Assembly (NCBI GenBank): GCA_900176545.1
Contig: FWXP01000003.1
Coordinates: 62,001-126,000 of the forward strand
From: Oscillospiraceae bacterium
GTDB lineage: Bacteria > Bacillota > Clostridia > Saccharofermentanales > Saccharofermentanaceae
Reading direction: 5' to 3'
Length of the DNA stretch: 64,000 nucleotides
Shown here: positions 1-9,224 of the stretch, one piece after another
Layout of the letters: each line of letters starts with the position of its first letter
Position numbering within the stretch: the first letter of the stretch is position 1
The notes under the pieces: model-generated
What the model was told of the DNA's origin: nothing
Databases searched by the model: none
Seen by the model: only the letters and a program-made list of their open reading frames with translations
Translations under genes and position numbers: made by a program

Positions 1-1
1 G

Positions 2-2386
2 ATGCTGACGGCATCATTTCTATGCCCGATGCTATTTGTCTCAGGCTGCGGGAAGCCCAAGAGAGACGTTCCCGAAGTTACTGAAGATATGCCTTGGTAT
101 GAGGCTACTATCAACAGTGTAGATCCCGGACTTGATGTATCAGACTATACCTATTGCGGAATGCTCGTTGTAGGTAAGGCCGGCGACTATGTTGTATTCC
201 AATCCTTCGCACAGAAGGCTTTTGGTCTATATGACGTATTTACTCCCGAGTACAATGACTATCATCTCACCGTACATGATCTTGACGGTAACTACTGCTA
301 TGACGTCGATACGAAGGAACTCATCAGGAGTGTTGAAGCAGACGCTACGCAAATTTTCATAGATGATATAACCGTGGTATCTGATGAGGTCGTCATCTCA
401 GCTTCTTTTGTTGCCGGAGATGAGTACAAGGAACAGGCGTTCACATATGATCCAGTTACGCAGGCGATCACTTCCACAAGAGATATAAGGACGGCTGAGG
501 AGATGGCAGCAGATCCTAATTCGGATTATGCCATCACCAATTACACGGCTCAGGTTGAAGAGTACTATGTCAAGAATTATGATATTGCTCTTGAGACCGG
601 ACTCGAACACCATTTTGCTGTTACGACGCCTGACGGTGAGACGAAGGATATCTGCATCAATGATGAATTTCCGATGGATTACCTTGTCTTAAGCTATGAC
701 TTTCTCTATCTGGGTGATTCGGTATTTGCCGTTAAATACGAGACATATGAGCACAGCAATATCTTCTGCATCATTGATATCGATAACGGTACCGTAAAGG
801 AAGCGGGAGATACAGAATATTCCTGGCTCTACGATGTGACGAACAACTGGGACTATAAGTATTACAACGGAATAGGAAATGCCCTTATATCACAGGACGG
901 TATCACGCTCCTTGATGTTGAGACTCATGAGGAGACGGTTTATATCAATTTTGATGATTGTGATATCAACAGATTCGATGCAGCTTCTCTCGAGATCATA
1001 GATCTTCAGGACGGTAAGGTCACTTTGGCAGGTGTCATACTTCGTAATGAGACATCACAGATGGTATTTAATTACGATGCGGAGATAGTGGTCCTTCAAA
1101 AGTGTGATAGTAATCCTCACGTTGGCGAGAAGATACTTACGGCGGCAAGTTTTGATGAACTTACTTATCCCATGGCAGAAGCAATAAGGCTCTTTAATCT
1201 CAATAATGAAGATGCGATCATAATCATGGATCCGAAGTACAGCTACGATGTTGTATCTAAGGATATCATCTTCGATGCCGATATGGACGATGAGACATAT
1301 GACCTCCAGGTCAAGGCAGCCTTCATGAACCTGTTGTCCATAGACCTTCTGGCTAATGAAGGTCCGGATATAATCCTCGGCACCATGGAATATGATCAGC
1401 TCAATGATCCTGCTATGATGCTCGATCTGTCTGATTGTACGGAGGTCGAGGGCGTATATGAGAACATCATGGGTTTTGCCAAGACAGGAGATAAGATCTA
1501 TCAGGTACCTGTTGCGGTACAGCTCGAAGGCATCATGGTGAACAGCGGAAGTACGGATACAAGTGTTCCCGGCTTCTCATACGATTCCTTCCGTGATTAT
1601 CTGTACGGTCCCTGTAACGGTTCCGATCCCTGCCTGATGACCAGGGTGGAATATCTGTCTACGATCCTTGCAGAGGAAGGATATACGTTCAGGACGGAAG
1701 ACGGCGGATACGATCTAAATAATGAGGAATTTGCTGAGGCGGCGGCTTTTGTCGAGAGCCTTAACCTGATGTCGGACGAAGAACTGGCTGACCAGCTTGC
1801 ATGGCAGTCCTGGATGAGTAATGACTTCAGTGATCATGCTGTCATAACTACAGGCCTTGAACTGCTCTACCAGACGGGTAACCTGGTCAGTGATAAGATC
1901 CTTATGGGATTCCCTTCTTCAGAAGCAAAAGGCGCCCTTATGAACGTAGAACAGTCAGTAGGAGTATGCGCTGCTACGGGTGCACCGGAAGCTTGTAAGG
2001 CATTTGTTAAGTCCCTGCTGCAGGAGGATATCCAGACGGTCTTCGGAAAGTATTGCGGAATATCCGTTAACTGTAATGCACAGGCCGAGGCCTGCAGATC
2101 CTTCGCCGATATGATGAACGGATACTTCGAATGTATAGAAGACGTGCATTCTTATCAGGATCGTCTGGCGCTTCAGGAACCTGTCGAGGCAGTAGATCCC
2201 GAAACATTCGTAAGCGTCATGGACGGCTACATCAGGAATGCCGCCGGGTTCCGTCACAGTGAAGCGGCAGTCGAGCTCATAATACGAGAAGAGATACAGG
2301 CTTACTTCGCAGGGCAGAAGACGATCGAAGAAGTCATGGATATAATCCAGAACAGAGTAGATCTTTATGTAGAGGAACGTGGCTGA
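2..2386 (+). CDS. Extracellular solute-binding-like lipoprotein, 5' end cut off
   Basis: The frame is open from the window edge. The first Met gives a hydrophobic stretch ending in a lipobox (VSGC), but no positively charged n-region is visible, so the true start is probably just outside the window. Residues about 20-370 look like a beta-rich, propeller-like domain with repeated aromatic/acidic strands. From about residue 375 (motif GEKILTAASFDE) the protein resembles extracellular solute-binding proteins of ABC importers, including a 'GPDIILG' strand and a 'QVPVAVQLEGIMVN' segment. No permease or ATPase genes follow, and a strong terminator lies directly downstream. It is probably a surface-anchored binding or sensing protein; the ligand cannot be told from sequence. 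The family call is moderately secure, the start is not. Confidence 0.6.
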   Translation: MLTASFLCPMLFVSGCGKPKRDVPEVTEDMPWYEATINSVDPGLDVSDYTYCGMLVVGKAGDYVVFQSFAQKAFGLYDVFTPEYNDYHLTVHDLDGNYCYDVDTKELIRSVEADATQIFIDDITVVSDEVVISASFVAGDEYKEQAFTYDPVTQAITSTRDIRTAEEMAADPNSDYAITNYTAQVEEYYVKNYDIALETGLEHHFAVTTPDGETKDICINDEFPMDYLVLSYDFLYLGDSVFAVKYETYEHSNIFCIIDIDNGTVKEAGDTEYSWLYDVTNNWDYKYYNGIGNALISQDGITLLDVETHEETVYINFDDCDINRFDAASLEIIDLQDGKVTLAGVILRNETSQMVFNYDAEIVVLQKCDSNPHVGEKILTAASFDELTYPMAEAIRLFNLNNEDAIIIMDPKYSYDVVSKDIIFDADMDDETYDLQVKAAFMNLLSIDLLANEGPDIILGTMEYDQLNDPAMMLDLSDCTEVEGVYENIMGFAKTGDKIYQVPVAVQLEGIMVNSGSTDTSVPGFSYDSFRDYLYGPCNGSDPCLMTRVEYLSTILAEEGYTFRTEDGGYDLNNEEFAEAAAFVESLNLMSDEELADQLAWQSWMSNDFSDHAVITTGLELLYQTGNLVSDKILMGFPSSEAKGALMNVEQSVGVCAATGAPEACKAFVKSLLQEDIQTVFGKYCGISVNCNAQAEACRSFADMMNGYFECIEDVHSYQDRLALQEPVEAVDPETFVSVMDGYIRNAAGFRHSEAAVELIIREEIQAYFAGQKTIEEVMDIIQNRVDLYVEERG

Positions 2387-2398
2387 TGATCACAAGAA

Positions 2399-2434
2399 CT
2401 AAGAACCGGCGGGCACTGTCCCGCCGGTTCTTAG
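2399..2434 (+). terminator. Terminator hairpin after the solute-binding lipoprotein gene
   Basis: Perfect 15-bp inverted repeat (arms CTAAGAACCGGCGGG and its complement) around a 6-nt loop, starting 13 bases after the stop codon. There is no long T tract beyond the arm, only the TTCTTAG at its end, so it may also act as a stabilising 3' hairpin. Confidence 0.7.
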
Positions 2435-2671
2435 ATAGACGGATATTAAAGTGAAGAAACCGTGATCATGTCCCTCGGTAGCGCAGATGTGTGAGCCCTT
2501 TTACGAAGCTCAAATATAGTTGTCCGATCTGTTAACAAATGGGGGATTGTAAAGCAGATTTGATTACCGAAATATGACACGATAACGTCACATGTGTTGC
2601 GTAAAATGCCTGATATTAAGGGATTTGTGGCATTGTACACATTTTGTTAATAAGGGCGTATTTTCGTTAAT

Positions 2672-2802
2672 ATTTTGTTTACAAAACTTCCTAACGGCGT
2701 CACAATCCATAGGTATACTTAAACCATAAAGAACAGAGAACCTCGCAGGAGTTTTGAGTTTGATTGAGTTTGTTATTGATCCCGTCAGAAATGACGGGAT
2801 CA
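2672..2802 (+). ncRNA. Candidate small RNA element, copy A
   Basis: This part of the 470-base gap (2387-2858) shares ordered features with 33183-33384: an ATTTTGTTTA box, then 51 bases later ACCATA followed by AAGAAC, a CTCG/ACGAG-like segment, and the tail TTGAGTTTGTT before a hairpin. Here the hairpin is a perfect 10-bp stem (GATCCCGTCA) with a GAAA tetraloop at 2778-2801, followed by ATTTATTAT. A -10-like TATACT lies at 2714-2719. No open frame with a ribosome site is present in this copy. The rest of the gap (about 2440-2670) shows no recognisable feature. Calling it an RNA gene is inference from conservation between the two copies plus the terminator. Confidence 0.4.
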
Positions 2803-2858
2803 TTTATTATGCAAAAATATAGCGATGCGAGAATGTATAGAAAACCGTCTATGTATTG

Positions 2859-3419
2859 TCAGGTTCCGCTCGAGGCGCGCCTTATGACTTCTTCGGGGAT
2901 GCCCTTGTAGAGTGTGCACAGCCTTTCGAACTGCTTGAGGATATCCGTAGTCATTCCCTTGCTGATCCAGTCCACAGCCTGGCCGAATGCGAGGCATGTG
3001 TGATAGTGGATGAGAAGAGACTTATCCGCAGGTGCTATGTCCAGTCCTTCGCAGAGCTTGTCGAAGTATTCAGTGATGACATGCTCGCTTATCCTCATAA
3101 AGTACTGATTGAAGATGTCCCTGTTGCTGGAGTTGTAAAGATGCATAATGGCCTTCTTGTGGTTGAGCGTGAACTCAAGCGCCGTTACGATGGCACTTTC
3201 TATGCTGTCGAAGGTGTGGTTCTCGTGGATGATCCTCTCGGTCTCTTCCAAGACGATGCTCTCGATAAGGGTAGGAAGGTCAGCGAAGTGGTAATAGAAA
3301 GTATTGCGGTTGACTCCGCTTACTGCCACTATGTCCTTTACCGTTATCTGTGATAAAGGCCTCTCTTCCAGAAGCTTCAGGAATGTATTTTTTATGATGA
3401 TGTCCTTTGAAATACCCAT
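2859..3419 (-). CDS. TetR/AcrR-family transcriptional regulator
   Basis: A 186-residue protein with an N-terminal TetR helix-turn-helix at about residues 8-52 (TVKDIVAVSGVNRNTFYYHF) and an all-helical C-terminal ligand domain typical of the small TetR_C group found beside YhgE/Pip genes. It lies downstream of the YhgE-like gene on the same strand, but a terminator hairpin separates the two, so it is probably transcribed from its own signals. No Shine-Dalgarno sequence precedes the ATG; instead a -10-like TAAAAT ends 6 bases before the start, which suggests a leaderless mRNA. It plausibly represses the YhgE gene; the ligand is unknown. Confidence 0.85.
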   Translation of the reverse strand: MGISKDIIIKNTFLKLLEERPLSQITVKDIVAVSGVNRNTFYYHFADLPTLIESIVLEETERIIHENHTFDSIESAIVTALEFTLNHKKAIMHLYNSSNRDIFNQYFMRISEHVITEYFDKLCEGLDIAPADKSLLIHYHTCLAFGQAVDWISKGMTTDILKQFERLCTLYKGIPEEVIRRASSGT

Positions 3420-3435
3420 AACAAGATTTTAGCAC

Positions 3436-3471
3436 AAAAAGGGACTCCCCGTATGCGATGCGGAGAGTCCC
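3436..3471 (-). terminator. Terminator between the YhgE-like gene and tetR
   Basis: On the minus strand, GGGACTCTCCG pairs with CGGGGAGTCCC across a 9-base loop (one mismatch) and runs into TTTTT. It lies 33 bases after the YhgE stop codon and only 16 bases before the tetR start. Confidence 0.8.
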
Positions 3472-3504
3472 TGCGAATAAGGGGACAGATGGGATGTTAT
3501 CTGA

Positions 3505-6129
3505 TCAAGCAAATCCCTTTTCTTCCATGTAGTCGTATAAGCTCTTGTGTCCGGTCTCTTCCTCCTTGCTCCTTACGAAGAATAGGATGATCGTAAGAAG
3601 GGAAGAGATAAGAAGTATTCCGAGAAGTATCGCTATACATCCCGTGCAGCTCTCGCCGCCTCCTATCGTGCTCCTGAATGCCGTGACAGTGTAAGTGAAG
3701 GGCATGAATCTGTTAAGAGCCTGAGCAAGAGGACCGGAGATCTCAAGCGGATATGTTCCTGCCGAGCCTGCCAGCTGCAGTACCATGAAGATCAGCATAA
3801 GGAAGCTTCCTACCTTGCCCAGAAGTACATTGAAGAAGTACATAAGTGACATGAATGCCATGGATGCGAGGCACGCTACTGCTACTGTTCCTGCGAACCT
3901 TACCGGATCGAATCCGAGCTTTATGTGAAGGATAAGTACCAGGATGACGGCCTGGATCACTGCCATGGGATAGAGGACGCTGGCCTTGCTGAGCCACCAT
4001 GAGAAGCCTGATGTAAGCTTGTCGTGAGATGTCAGGGGATACATGAGGCAGAAAGCCAGGGATGCGACCCAGAGACCTACAGACATCATGTAGGCTGCCA
4101 TGGCATGACCGTTGTCGGATACGTTCGTTATTCTTGTCTCCGCAGTATCTACGGGATTGGACATCATATCGGCGTTTACCTGCTCCATAGAGCCCTGATC
4201 GATCCGGAGAGCTCCGTCTTCAAGACCGCTTTTAAGCTCCATTGTTCCCGTGGAGAGCTCGGGGAGGGAAGCAGCAAGTTCTGATGTGCCCTGAGCAAGT
4301 TCCGAAGTGCCTTCAAGGAGAGCTTCAGATCCCGCATCAAGTCTTCCGGCACCGTCTGTCAGTGCTGCGGAACCGTTAAGGAGAGCCTGGTTGTTGCCTA
4401 CCAGCTGATTGGATCCGTTATAGAGCGTATCGGCACCTGTGCTTGCCTGGGAAAGGCCGTTGTCGAGTCTGCCTGCGCCGTCAGCGAGGGATGCTGCACC
4501 CTGGTCTACTGCGCAGATACCGTTGTTCAATGTAGCTGCGCCCTGTGAAAGATCGTTTGCGCCTGTAACCAGCTGACCTGCGCCGCCTGCCAGGTTGTGT
4601 GCTCCTGCTGCCAACTGATCTGCTCCTGCGGAAAGTGCGGAAGCGCCCTGTGATGCCGAAGCCATACCGTCTGTCAAAGCGGGAGCGGAGGCGTTAAGAG
4701 CTCCTGTTCCTGCGACGAGTGCCTGGGATCCTGCCGTAAGATCCGAGCTTGCCGCATCTAATGTGGCAAGTCCCGTCTCCAGCTGATCTGCGCCCTGGCA
4801 AAGAGTCGGCATATTGGAATCAAGCTGAGAGATGCCGCCGTCAAGAAGTGCATAGTTCTGTACGAGGCTTGATGTATATCCTGCAAATTCTACCCAGTAT
4901 GGGTCACCTGTAGCCGCCATGGCCTGAGCATATTGGTCGAGCGCGATGATGCTCGAATTGATATTGGAAGATCCTGATGCCAGTGTAGCTGTGGCAGTGC
5001 TCATGGAATCAAGTCCGTTCGACAATGCCGTTGCTCCCTGATAAGAAGAAGACACCCCTTGCGTATACTGAGTGATTCCGTTATCTAGTGCTGTCGCTCC
5101 CTGATCAAGTGAACTTATTCCTGCAGTAAGATCAGGTATCTGTGAGTTCATGGAATCAAGTCCGTTCGACAGGTCGTTAAGTCCTGCTGCCAGCTGATCT
5201 GCTCCTGAAGCAAGATCATTCGATCCGGAATAGAGGCTGTTGGCACCTGCCGCCAAAGAAGTGCTTCCTGCGGTAAGTGAAGCTGCGCCGGTGCGAAGCT
5301 GAGATGTTCCGTTGGCAAGAGCTACGGCACCGTTTCTTAAGTCACCTGCGCCTGAAGATAACAGGAGCAGTGATTCGTCAAGTGTGCGAAGACCACCGTT
5401 TATAGTGCTGCTGCCGTCAAGATATGCGTGGATGCCGTTGTTGAGCTCTAATGCGCCGCTGTAAAGAGTCGTGGTGCCGTCATGCAGGTCGCTTGCACCA
5501 TTGTTCAATTGAACTGCACCGTCGTCCAGCTGTGCTACACCGTCTGTCAACCTGCCTTCACCTTCTACCAGCTGAAGGGCGCCTTCTGCTGCTTCGTGCA
5601 TTCCGTCGGACACATCTCCGAACTTCTCGAAGATGGTCTGCGCATATTCTTCAGAGATCTTCTGCTGAAGGCTCATCTCGATCTTTGTCATGGCTGATTC
5701 CGAGAGCTTCATGGCTACGTAGTTGGTAGCGGGATTTGTCTCGTAGATAAGTTCCATCTTCTCGGGATTCGGTGTAGTTACGGTAGACGCCTTATATGAG
5801 AAATCCTCGGGTATTATCACTACCATATAGTAGTTTCCGTCACGAAGTCCCTGTTCTGCGGAAGCCGCGTCAGTGAAAGTGAAGTTCAGAGAACCGTCTT
5901 CTCTTAAGTTGTCGACAAGATCCTGTCCTATCTGAAGTTCCTTGCCGTCGTATACCGCGCCCCGGTCGAGATTGACCACTGCTACCGGGAGCTTATCGAG
6001 CTCGCCGTAGGGATCCCACATGGATGCCAGGAAGAATCCTGCATAGATGGAAGGGATCAGTACGATCGCAGCGATCACTACGATCAAGAGGGGATTACGC
6101 AATAGTTTTTTCCATTCATTCCTTACCAT
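3505..6129 (-). CDS. YhgE/Pip-family membrane protein with long repeat stalk
   Basis: An 874-residue membrane protein. One N-terminal helix (about 14-34) is followed by the extracytoplasmic YhgE/Pip domain, with motifs such as 'VAVVNLDRGAVYDG' and 'GNYYMVVIIPEDFS'. Residues about 180-640 are a run of 7-11-residue repeats of the type L-x-x-G-A/S-x-x-L-x-x-G, expected to form a long helical stalk. About six membrane helices follow, with an ABC-2-like permease character. The family includes phage-infection protein and is related to EsaA/YueB of type VII secretion. A GAGGTGA ribosome site precedes the ATG. It is followed by a terminator and a TetR gene. Its substrate is unknown; an export or cell-envelope role is inferred. 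Confidence 0.85.
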   Translation of the reverse strand: MVRNEWKKLLRNPLLIVVIAAIVLIPSIYAGFFLASMWDPYGELDKLPVAVVNLDRGAVYDGKELQIGQDLVDNLREDGSLNFTFTDAASAEQGLRDGNYYMVVIIPEDFSYKASTVTTPNPEKMELIYETNPATNYVAMKLSESAMTKIEMSLQQKISEEYAQTIFEKFGDVSDGMHEAAEGALQLVEGEGRLTDGVAQLDDGAVQLNNGASDLHDGTTTLYSGALELNNGIHAYLDGSSTINGGLRTLDESLLLLSSGAGDLRNGAVALANGTSQLRTGAASLTAGSTSLAAGANSLYSGSNDLASGADQLAAGLNDLSNGLDSMNSQIPDLTAGISSLDQGATALDNGITQYTQGVSSSYQGATALSNGLDSMSTATATLASGSSNINSSIIALDQYAQAMAATGDPYWVEFAGYTSSLVQNYALLDGGISQLDSNMPTLCQGADQLETGLATLDAASSDLTAGSQALVAGTGALNASAPALTDGMASASQGASALSAGADQLAAGAHNLAGGAGQLVTGANDLSQGAATLNNGICAVDQGAASLADGAGRLDNGLSQASTGADTLYNGSNQLVGNNQALLNGSAALTDGAGRLDAGSEALLEGTSELAQGTSELAASLPELSTGTMELKSGLEDGALRIDQGSMEQVNADMMSNPVDTAETRITNVSDNGHAMAAYMMSVGLWVASLAFCLMYPLTSHDKLTSGFSWWLSKASVLYPMAVIQAVILVLILHIKLGFDPVRFAGTVAVACLASMAFMSLMYFFNVLLGKVGSFLMLIFMVLQLAGSAGTYPLEISGPLAQALNRFMPFTYTVTAFRSTIGGGESCTGCIAILLGILLISSLLTIILFFVRSKEEETGHKSLYDYMEEKGFA

Positions 6130-6173
6130 AGTATGTCACCTCATCTGTCTTTATTGTCATTATGCTAGTCCCG

Positions 6174-6185
6174 CCTTATATAAGG
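6174..6185. promoter_or_regulatory. 12-bp palindrome between divergent YhgE and prmA genes
   Basis: CCTTATATAAGG is a perfect palindrome 45 bp upstream of the YhgE start codon. Its place in the divergent promoter region makes it a candidate operator for the nearby TetR protein, but such A/T-rich palindromes also occur by chance. Confidence 0.3.
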
Positions 6186-6259
6186 GACAATAGACAAGAT
6201 CCCGCTCGTGTCTATATGTGTTACAATTGTTCGTGAAAAACAGGCAGGAGAGTGACCTT

Positions 6260-7285
6260 ATGAGATGGGTAGAGATAACTATAGTAACTACGGAAGAAGC
6301 TTCTGAAGCTATAAGCGAAATGCTGTCGCAGTTAGGTGCAGACGGAATCGCAGTGAGCGATCCTTTTGAGATAGCAAGGATAATAGAAGATCCCGCATCC
6401 CTTACATATGCAGACGAAGGCTTCATCGATTCCCTTGGGACTGACGTTACCGTAAGAGCATACTTTGCAGAGGAGGACGACGGCATACACTTAGTACCCA
6501 AGAACGATGCCTCCATGGATCCCGACAGTGTCGGAATGGTAACGGGTAATGTAGTAAATAAGATCCTTCCACTGGATGAGACTCTTGCTCTTATCGACGG
6601 CAGGATAAAGGATATGGGTCAGTACCTTCCTGTAGGAGAAGGTCTTACTGCTCACCGATATGTAGAGGATGTAGACTGGGCTAATGAATGGAAGAAGGAC
6701 TATACTTCCTTCAGGATCTCCGACAGGGTCATCATCTGTCCTTCCTGGGAAGAAGCGGATACAAAGCCTGACGATATCGTAGTAAAGCTCGATCCCGGAT
6801 CTGCATTCGGTACGGGAACACACGAGACTACATCCATGTGTGCGAAGATCCTCGACGGTCTTGTAACAAAGGAAGATAAGATCCTCGACCTTGGAACGGG
6901 TTCCGGTATCCTGTCCATCATCGCGGATAAGCTGGGAGCAGGAACGATCGAAGCTATCGATATCGATCCTCTTGCAGTAGACGTAGCAAGAGAGAACTGC
7001 ATTATAAACGGATGTGATGACATCGATTGTTATGCAGGTGAACTTAAGGATGCCAAGAGCGATGACTACACGATCATAGTCGCAAATATCATCGCGGACA
7101 TTATCGCCATGATCGCCGCTGATGTTCCCTCTAAGCTTAGAAAAGACGGTAAGTTCGTATGCTCCGGTATCATCAATACCAAGAAGGATAAGGTGGAGAA
7201 AGCACTTGCCGATGCAGGCTTTAAGATCTTGGAGCAGCATGAGAAGAACGACTGGATGGCATATGTATGTGCCTTGACAGATTAA
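6260..7285 (+). CDS. prmA: Ribosomal protein L11 methyltransferase
   Basis: PrmA trimethylates ribosomal protein L11 using S-adenosylmethionine. The 341-residue product has the N-terminal substrate-recognition domain (residues 1-80), the linker motif 'DPGSAFGTGTHETT', the SAM-binding motif I 'LDLGTGSGILSI' and the family signature 'VANIIADII' in the catalytic domain. The ATG at 6260 is chosen because AGGAG lies 8-12 bases upstream; an in-frame TTG 42 bases earlier lacks a ribosome site. Length is somewhat above the usual 290-320 because of a larger insert between residues about 60 and 110. A promoter for the next transcript overlaps its last codons. Confidence 0.95.
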   Translation: MRWVEITIVTTEEASEAISEMLSQLGADGIAVSDPFEIARIIEDPASLTYADEGFIDSLGTDVTVRAYFAEEDDGIHLVPKNDASMDPDSVGMVTGNVVNKILPLDETLALIDGRIKDMGQYLPVGEGLTAHRYVEDVDWANEWKKDYTSFRISDRVIICPSWEEADTKPDDIVVKLDPGSAFGTGTHETTSMCAKILDGLVTKEDKILDLGTGSGILSIIADKLGAGTIEAIDIDPLAVDVARENCIINGCDDIDCYAGELKDAKSDDYTIIVANIIADIIAMIAADVPSKLRKDGKFVCSGIINTKKDKVEKALADAGFKILEQHEKNDWMAYVCALTD

Positions 7286-7302
7286 GGAACGACATTTAGA
7301 AT
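7274..7302 (+). promoter_or_regulatory. Sigma-A promoter of the T-box/trpB transcript
   Basis: TTGACA (7274-7279), a 17-bp spacer and TAGAAT (7297-7302). The -35 box lies inside the last codons of prmA. Transcription would begin near 7309, just before stem I of the T-box leader. Confidence 0.8.
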
Positions 7303-7314
7303 TATTATCAGTTT

Positions 7315-7580
7315 GATAAACCAAACCGATGGATTCGGGAGTAGTAATCGGACAAGATCAGATCAAGAGAGAACTGCGGATGGTGTGATCGCGGTGTGAA
7401 GATCCCGATGAATGGACCCGATGACGGGCGGTCAGGAAATGGACCGACGGGAACCTTGTCCGTTATCAGTAAGGCGCGTTTGTTGGAACGTGAGAGAGTG
7501 GATCGCATAAGCGATCAATAATAGGTGGTACCGCAGGAATATTCTTGCCCTATATCGAGTGATCGATGTAGGGCATTTTT
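7315..7580 (+). promoter_or_regulatory. T-box riboswitch, tryptophan-specific (UGG specifier)
   Basis: The leader carries the T-box core GGTGGTACCGC (7524-7534) that pairs with the uncharged tRNA acceptor end, followed by a terminator. In stem I the AGTA side of the S-turn (about 7341-7344) faces GAATGGAC; GAA is followed by the specifier codon UGG at 7413-7415, flanked below by CGGG/CCCG and above by ATCGG/CCGAT pairing. UGG specifies Trp, which agrees with the tryptophan synthase gene downstream. Low charged tRNA-Trp should therefore switch on the gene. The specifier assignment was made by hand-folding. Confidence 0.92.
7546..7580 (+). terminator. Regulated terminator of the Trp T-box
   Basis: TGCCCTA (7546-7552) and TAGGGCA (7569-7575) form a stem with further pairing (TATCGA/TCGATG), followed by TTTTT. 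The antiterminator would form when the T-box core pairs with upstream sequence upon tRNA binding. Confidence 0.88.
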
Positions 7581-7639
7581 GTTGCTTCGATAATTGATCC
7601 AACACTGCCACCAATATTTATCAAAGGAGGGCCCAGACG

Positions 7640-9007
7640 ATGGCCAGAGAACCAAAGAGAATATTCCTTACCGAGGAGGAGATGCCCAAGCAGTGGTATA
7701 ACGTTCGTGCAGACATGAAGAACAAGCCTGCACCCCTTATCCATCCCGGTACACACGAGCCCCTTACACTTGAGCAGATGACACCTATATTCTGCGAGGA
7801 ACTGTGTAAGCAGGAATTAGACAACGACACTAAGTATATCGATATCCCCGAAGAGGTTCAGGAGTTCTATAAGATCTTCAGACCTTCACCTCTTATAAGA
7901 GCATACGAGCTTGAGAAGGAGCTTGGAACACCCGCTAAGATCTACTATAAGTTCGAGGGTAATAACACATCCGGATCTCATAAGCTCAACTCCGCTGCAG
8001 CTCAGGTATACTACGCCAAGAAGCAGGGCCTTACATCTCTTACTACAGAGACAGGTGCCGGTCAGTGGGGTACGGCTCTTGCCATGGCTTGTAAGCATTT
8101 CGATATGCCTCTTACCGTATACATGGTTAAGTGTTCCTACGAGCAGAAGCCTTATCGAAAGGCAATAATCGAGACTTTCGGCGCAGATATCATCCCTTCT
8201 CCTTCTGAGACAACTAAGGTAGGACGTGAGATCTTAGCTAAGCATCCCGGAACAACAGGTTCACTCGGATGTGCTATCTCAGAAGCAGTAGAGGTTGCTA
8301 CTTCAACGGAAGGCTGCAGATATGTATTGGGCTCCGTTCTTAATCAGGTTGTACTTCATCAGTCAATCATCGGTGAGGAAGCTAAGCTTCAGATGGAGAA
8401 GATCGATAAGTATCCCGATATCGTTATCGGTTGCGCAGGCGGCGGATCCAACCTCGGCGGCATCATGGCTTCCTTCATGAGAGATAAGCTCGAGGGTAAG
8501 AAGGCTCCTAAGTTCATCGCAGTAGAGCCCGCTTCCTGTCCTTCTATGACAAGAGGTACATATGCTTACGACTTCTGCGATACAGGTCACGTTACTCCTC
8601 TCGCAAAGATGTATACCATCGGTTCCGAGTTCATCCCCGCTCCTTCACATGCAGGCGGACTTCGCTACCACGGCATGAGCCCCATCATCTCTCAGCTCTA
8701 CCACGACGGTCTTATCGACGAGGCAAGGGCAGTAGAGCAGACAAGAGTATTCGAGGCTGCTAATCTCTTTGCAAAGACAGAGACGATCCTTCCCGCACCC
8801 GAGTCATCTCACGCTATCCGCGTAGCTATCGACGAGGCTCTCAAGTGCAAGGAAACCGGAGAAGAGAAAACAATCCTTTTCAACCTTACGGGAACAGGCT
8901 TCTTCGATATGTCCGCATACATGTCTTACCTCGAAGGATCAATGAGCAATTTCATACCTTCGGACGAGGATATCAAGGGCGGTATCGCTCAGCTCCCCAA
9001 GGTTTGA
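7640..9007 (+). CDS. trpB: Tryptophan synthase beta chain, TrpB2 type
   Basis: A PLP enzyme that condenses indole with serine to give tryptophan. The 455-residue length, 'FEGNNTSGSHKLNSA' around the PLP-binding lysine, 'TETGAGQWGTALA' and the phosphate-binding 'GCAGGGSNLGG' place it in the TrpB2 group rather than canonical TrpB1. The ribosome site AAAGGAGGG lies 7 bases before the ATG. No trpA or other trp biosynthesis gene is present, which is usual for TrpB2 and suggests indole salvage or partnership with a distant TrpA. Expression is governed by the Trp T-box directly upstream. Confidence 0.93.
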   Translation: MAREPKRIFLTEEEMPKQWYNVRADMKNKPAPLIHPGTHEPLTLEQMTPIFCEELCKQELDNDTKYIDIPEEVQEFYKIFRPSPLIRAYELEKELGTPAKIYYKFEGNNTSGSHKLNSAAAQVYYAKKQGLTSLTTETGAGQWGTALAMACKHFDMPLTVYMVKCSYEQKPYRKAIIETFGADIIPSPSETTKVGREILAKHPGTTGSLGCAISEAVEVATSTEGCRYVLGSVLNQVVLHQSIIGEEAKLQMEKIDKYPDIVIGCAGGGSNLGGIMASFMRDKLEGKKAPKFIAVEPASCPSMTRGTYAYDFCDTGHVTPLAKMYTIGSEFIPAPSHAGGLRYHGMSPIISQLYHDGLIDEARAVEQTRVFEAANLFAKTETILPAPESSHAIRVAIDEALKCKETGEEKTILFNLTGTGFFDMSAYMSYLEGSMSNFIPSDEDIKGGIAQLPKV

Positions 9008-9042
9008 TAAAACCTCAAATTCCTTTGTTTTTAAGGCTTTTT

Positions 9043-9072
9043 AAGGGTCGCCGGCAACGGCGATCCTTTTGT
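9043..9072 (+). terminator. Terminator after trpB
   Basis: AAGGGTCGCCG (9043-9053), GCAA loop, CGGCGATCCTT (9058-9068) followed by TTG TCTTGT. Confidence 0.85.
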
Positions 9073-9224
9073 CTTGTAATAAGTCAATTCGGGTATGTTA
9101 TAGATCAAAAAGCCTCAAAACCCTTGTGGGACAGGGGCTCCGAGTGAAATGTTAGTATATTTTAGATAACATGCAAAAAGACGATAAAAACCAAGGGTGC
9201 ATTTTGCACAAAAAAACAGGGTGT

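Noticed and set aside
2-2386. An ABC import operon headed by the solute-binding lipoprotein
   Set aside because: A terminator follows directly and no permease or ATPase gene is adjacent downstream.
4200-5560. Short DNA repeats that might be a CRISPR or satellite array
   Set aside because: They are degenerate codon-level repeats inside the YhgE-type stalk, without constant repeat length or spacers.
6491-7324. Minus-strand frame (277 codons) across prmA
   Set aside because: Opposite prmA with all methyltransferase motifs; no ribosome site or domain.
7640-9007. Reading the gene as a canonical trpB with a missing trpA lost by truncation
   Set aside because: Length and motifs are those of TrpB2, which normally stands alone, and no trpA trace is present.
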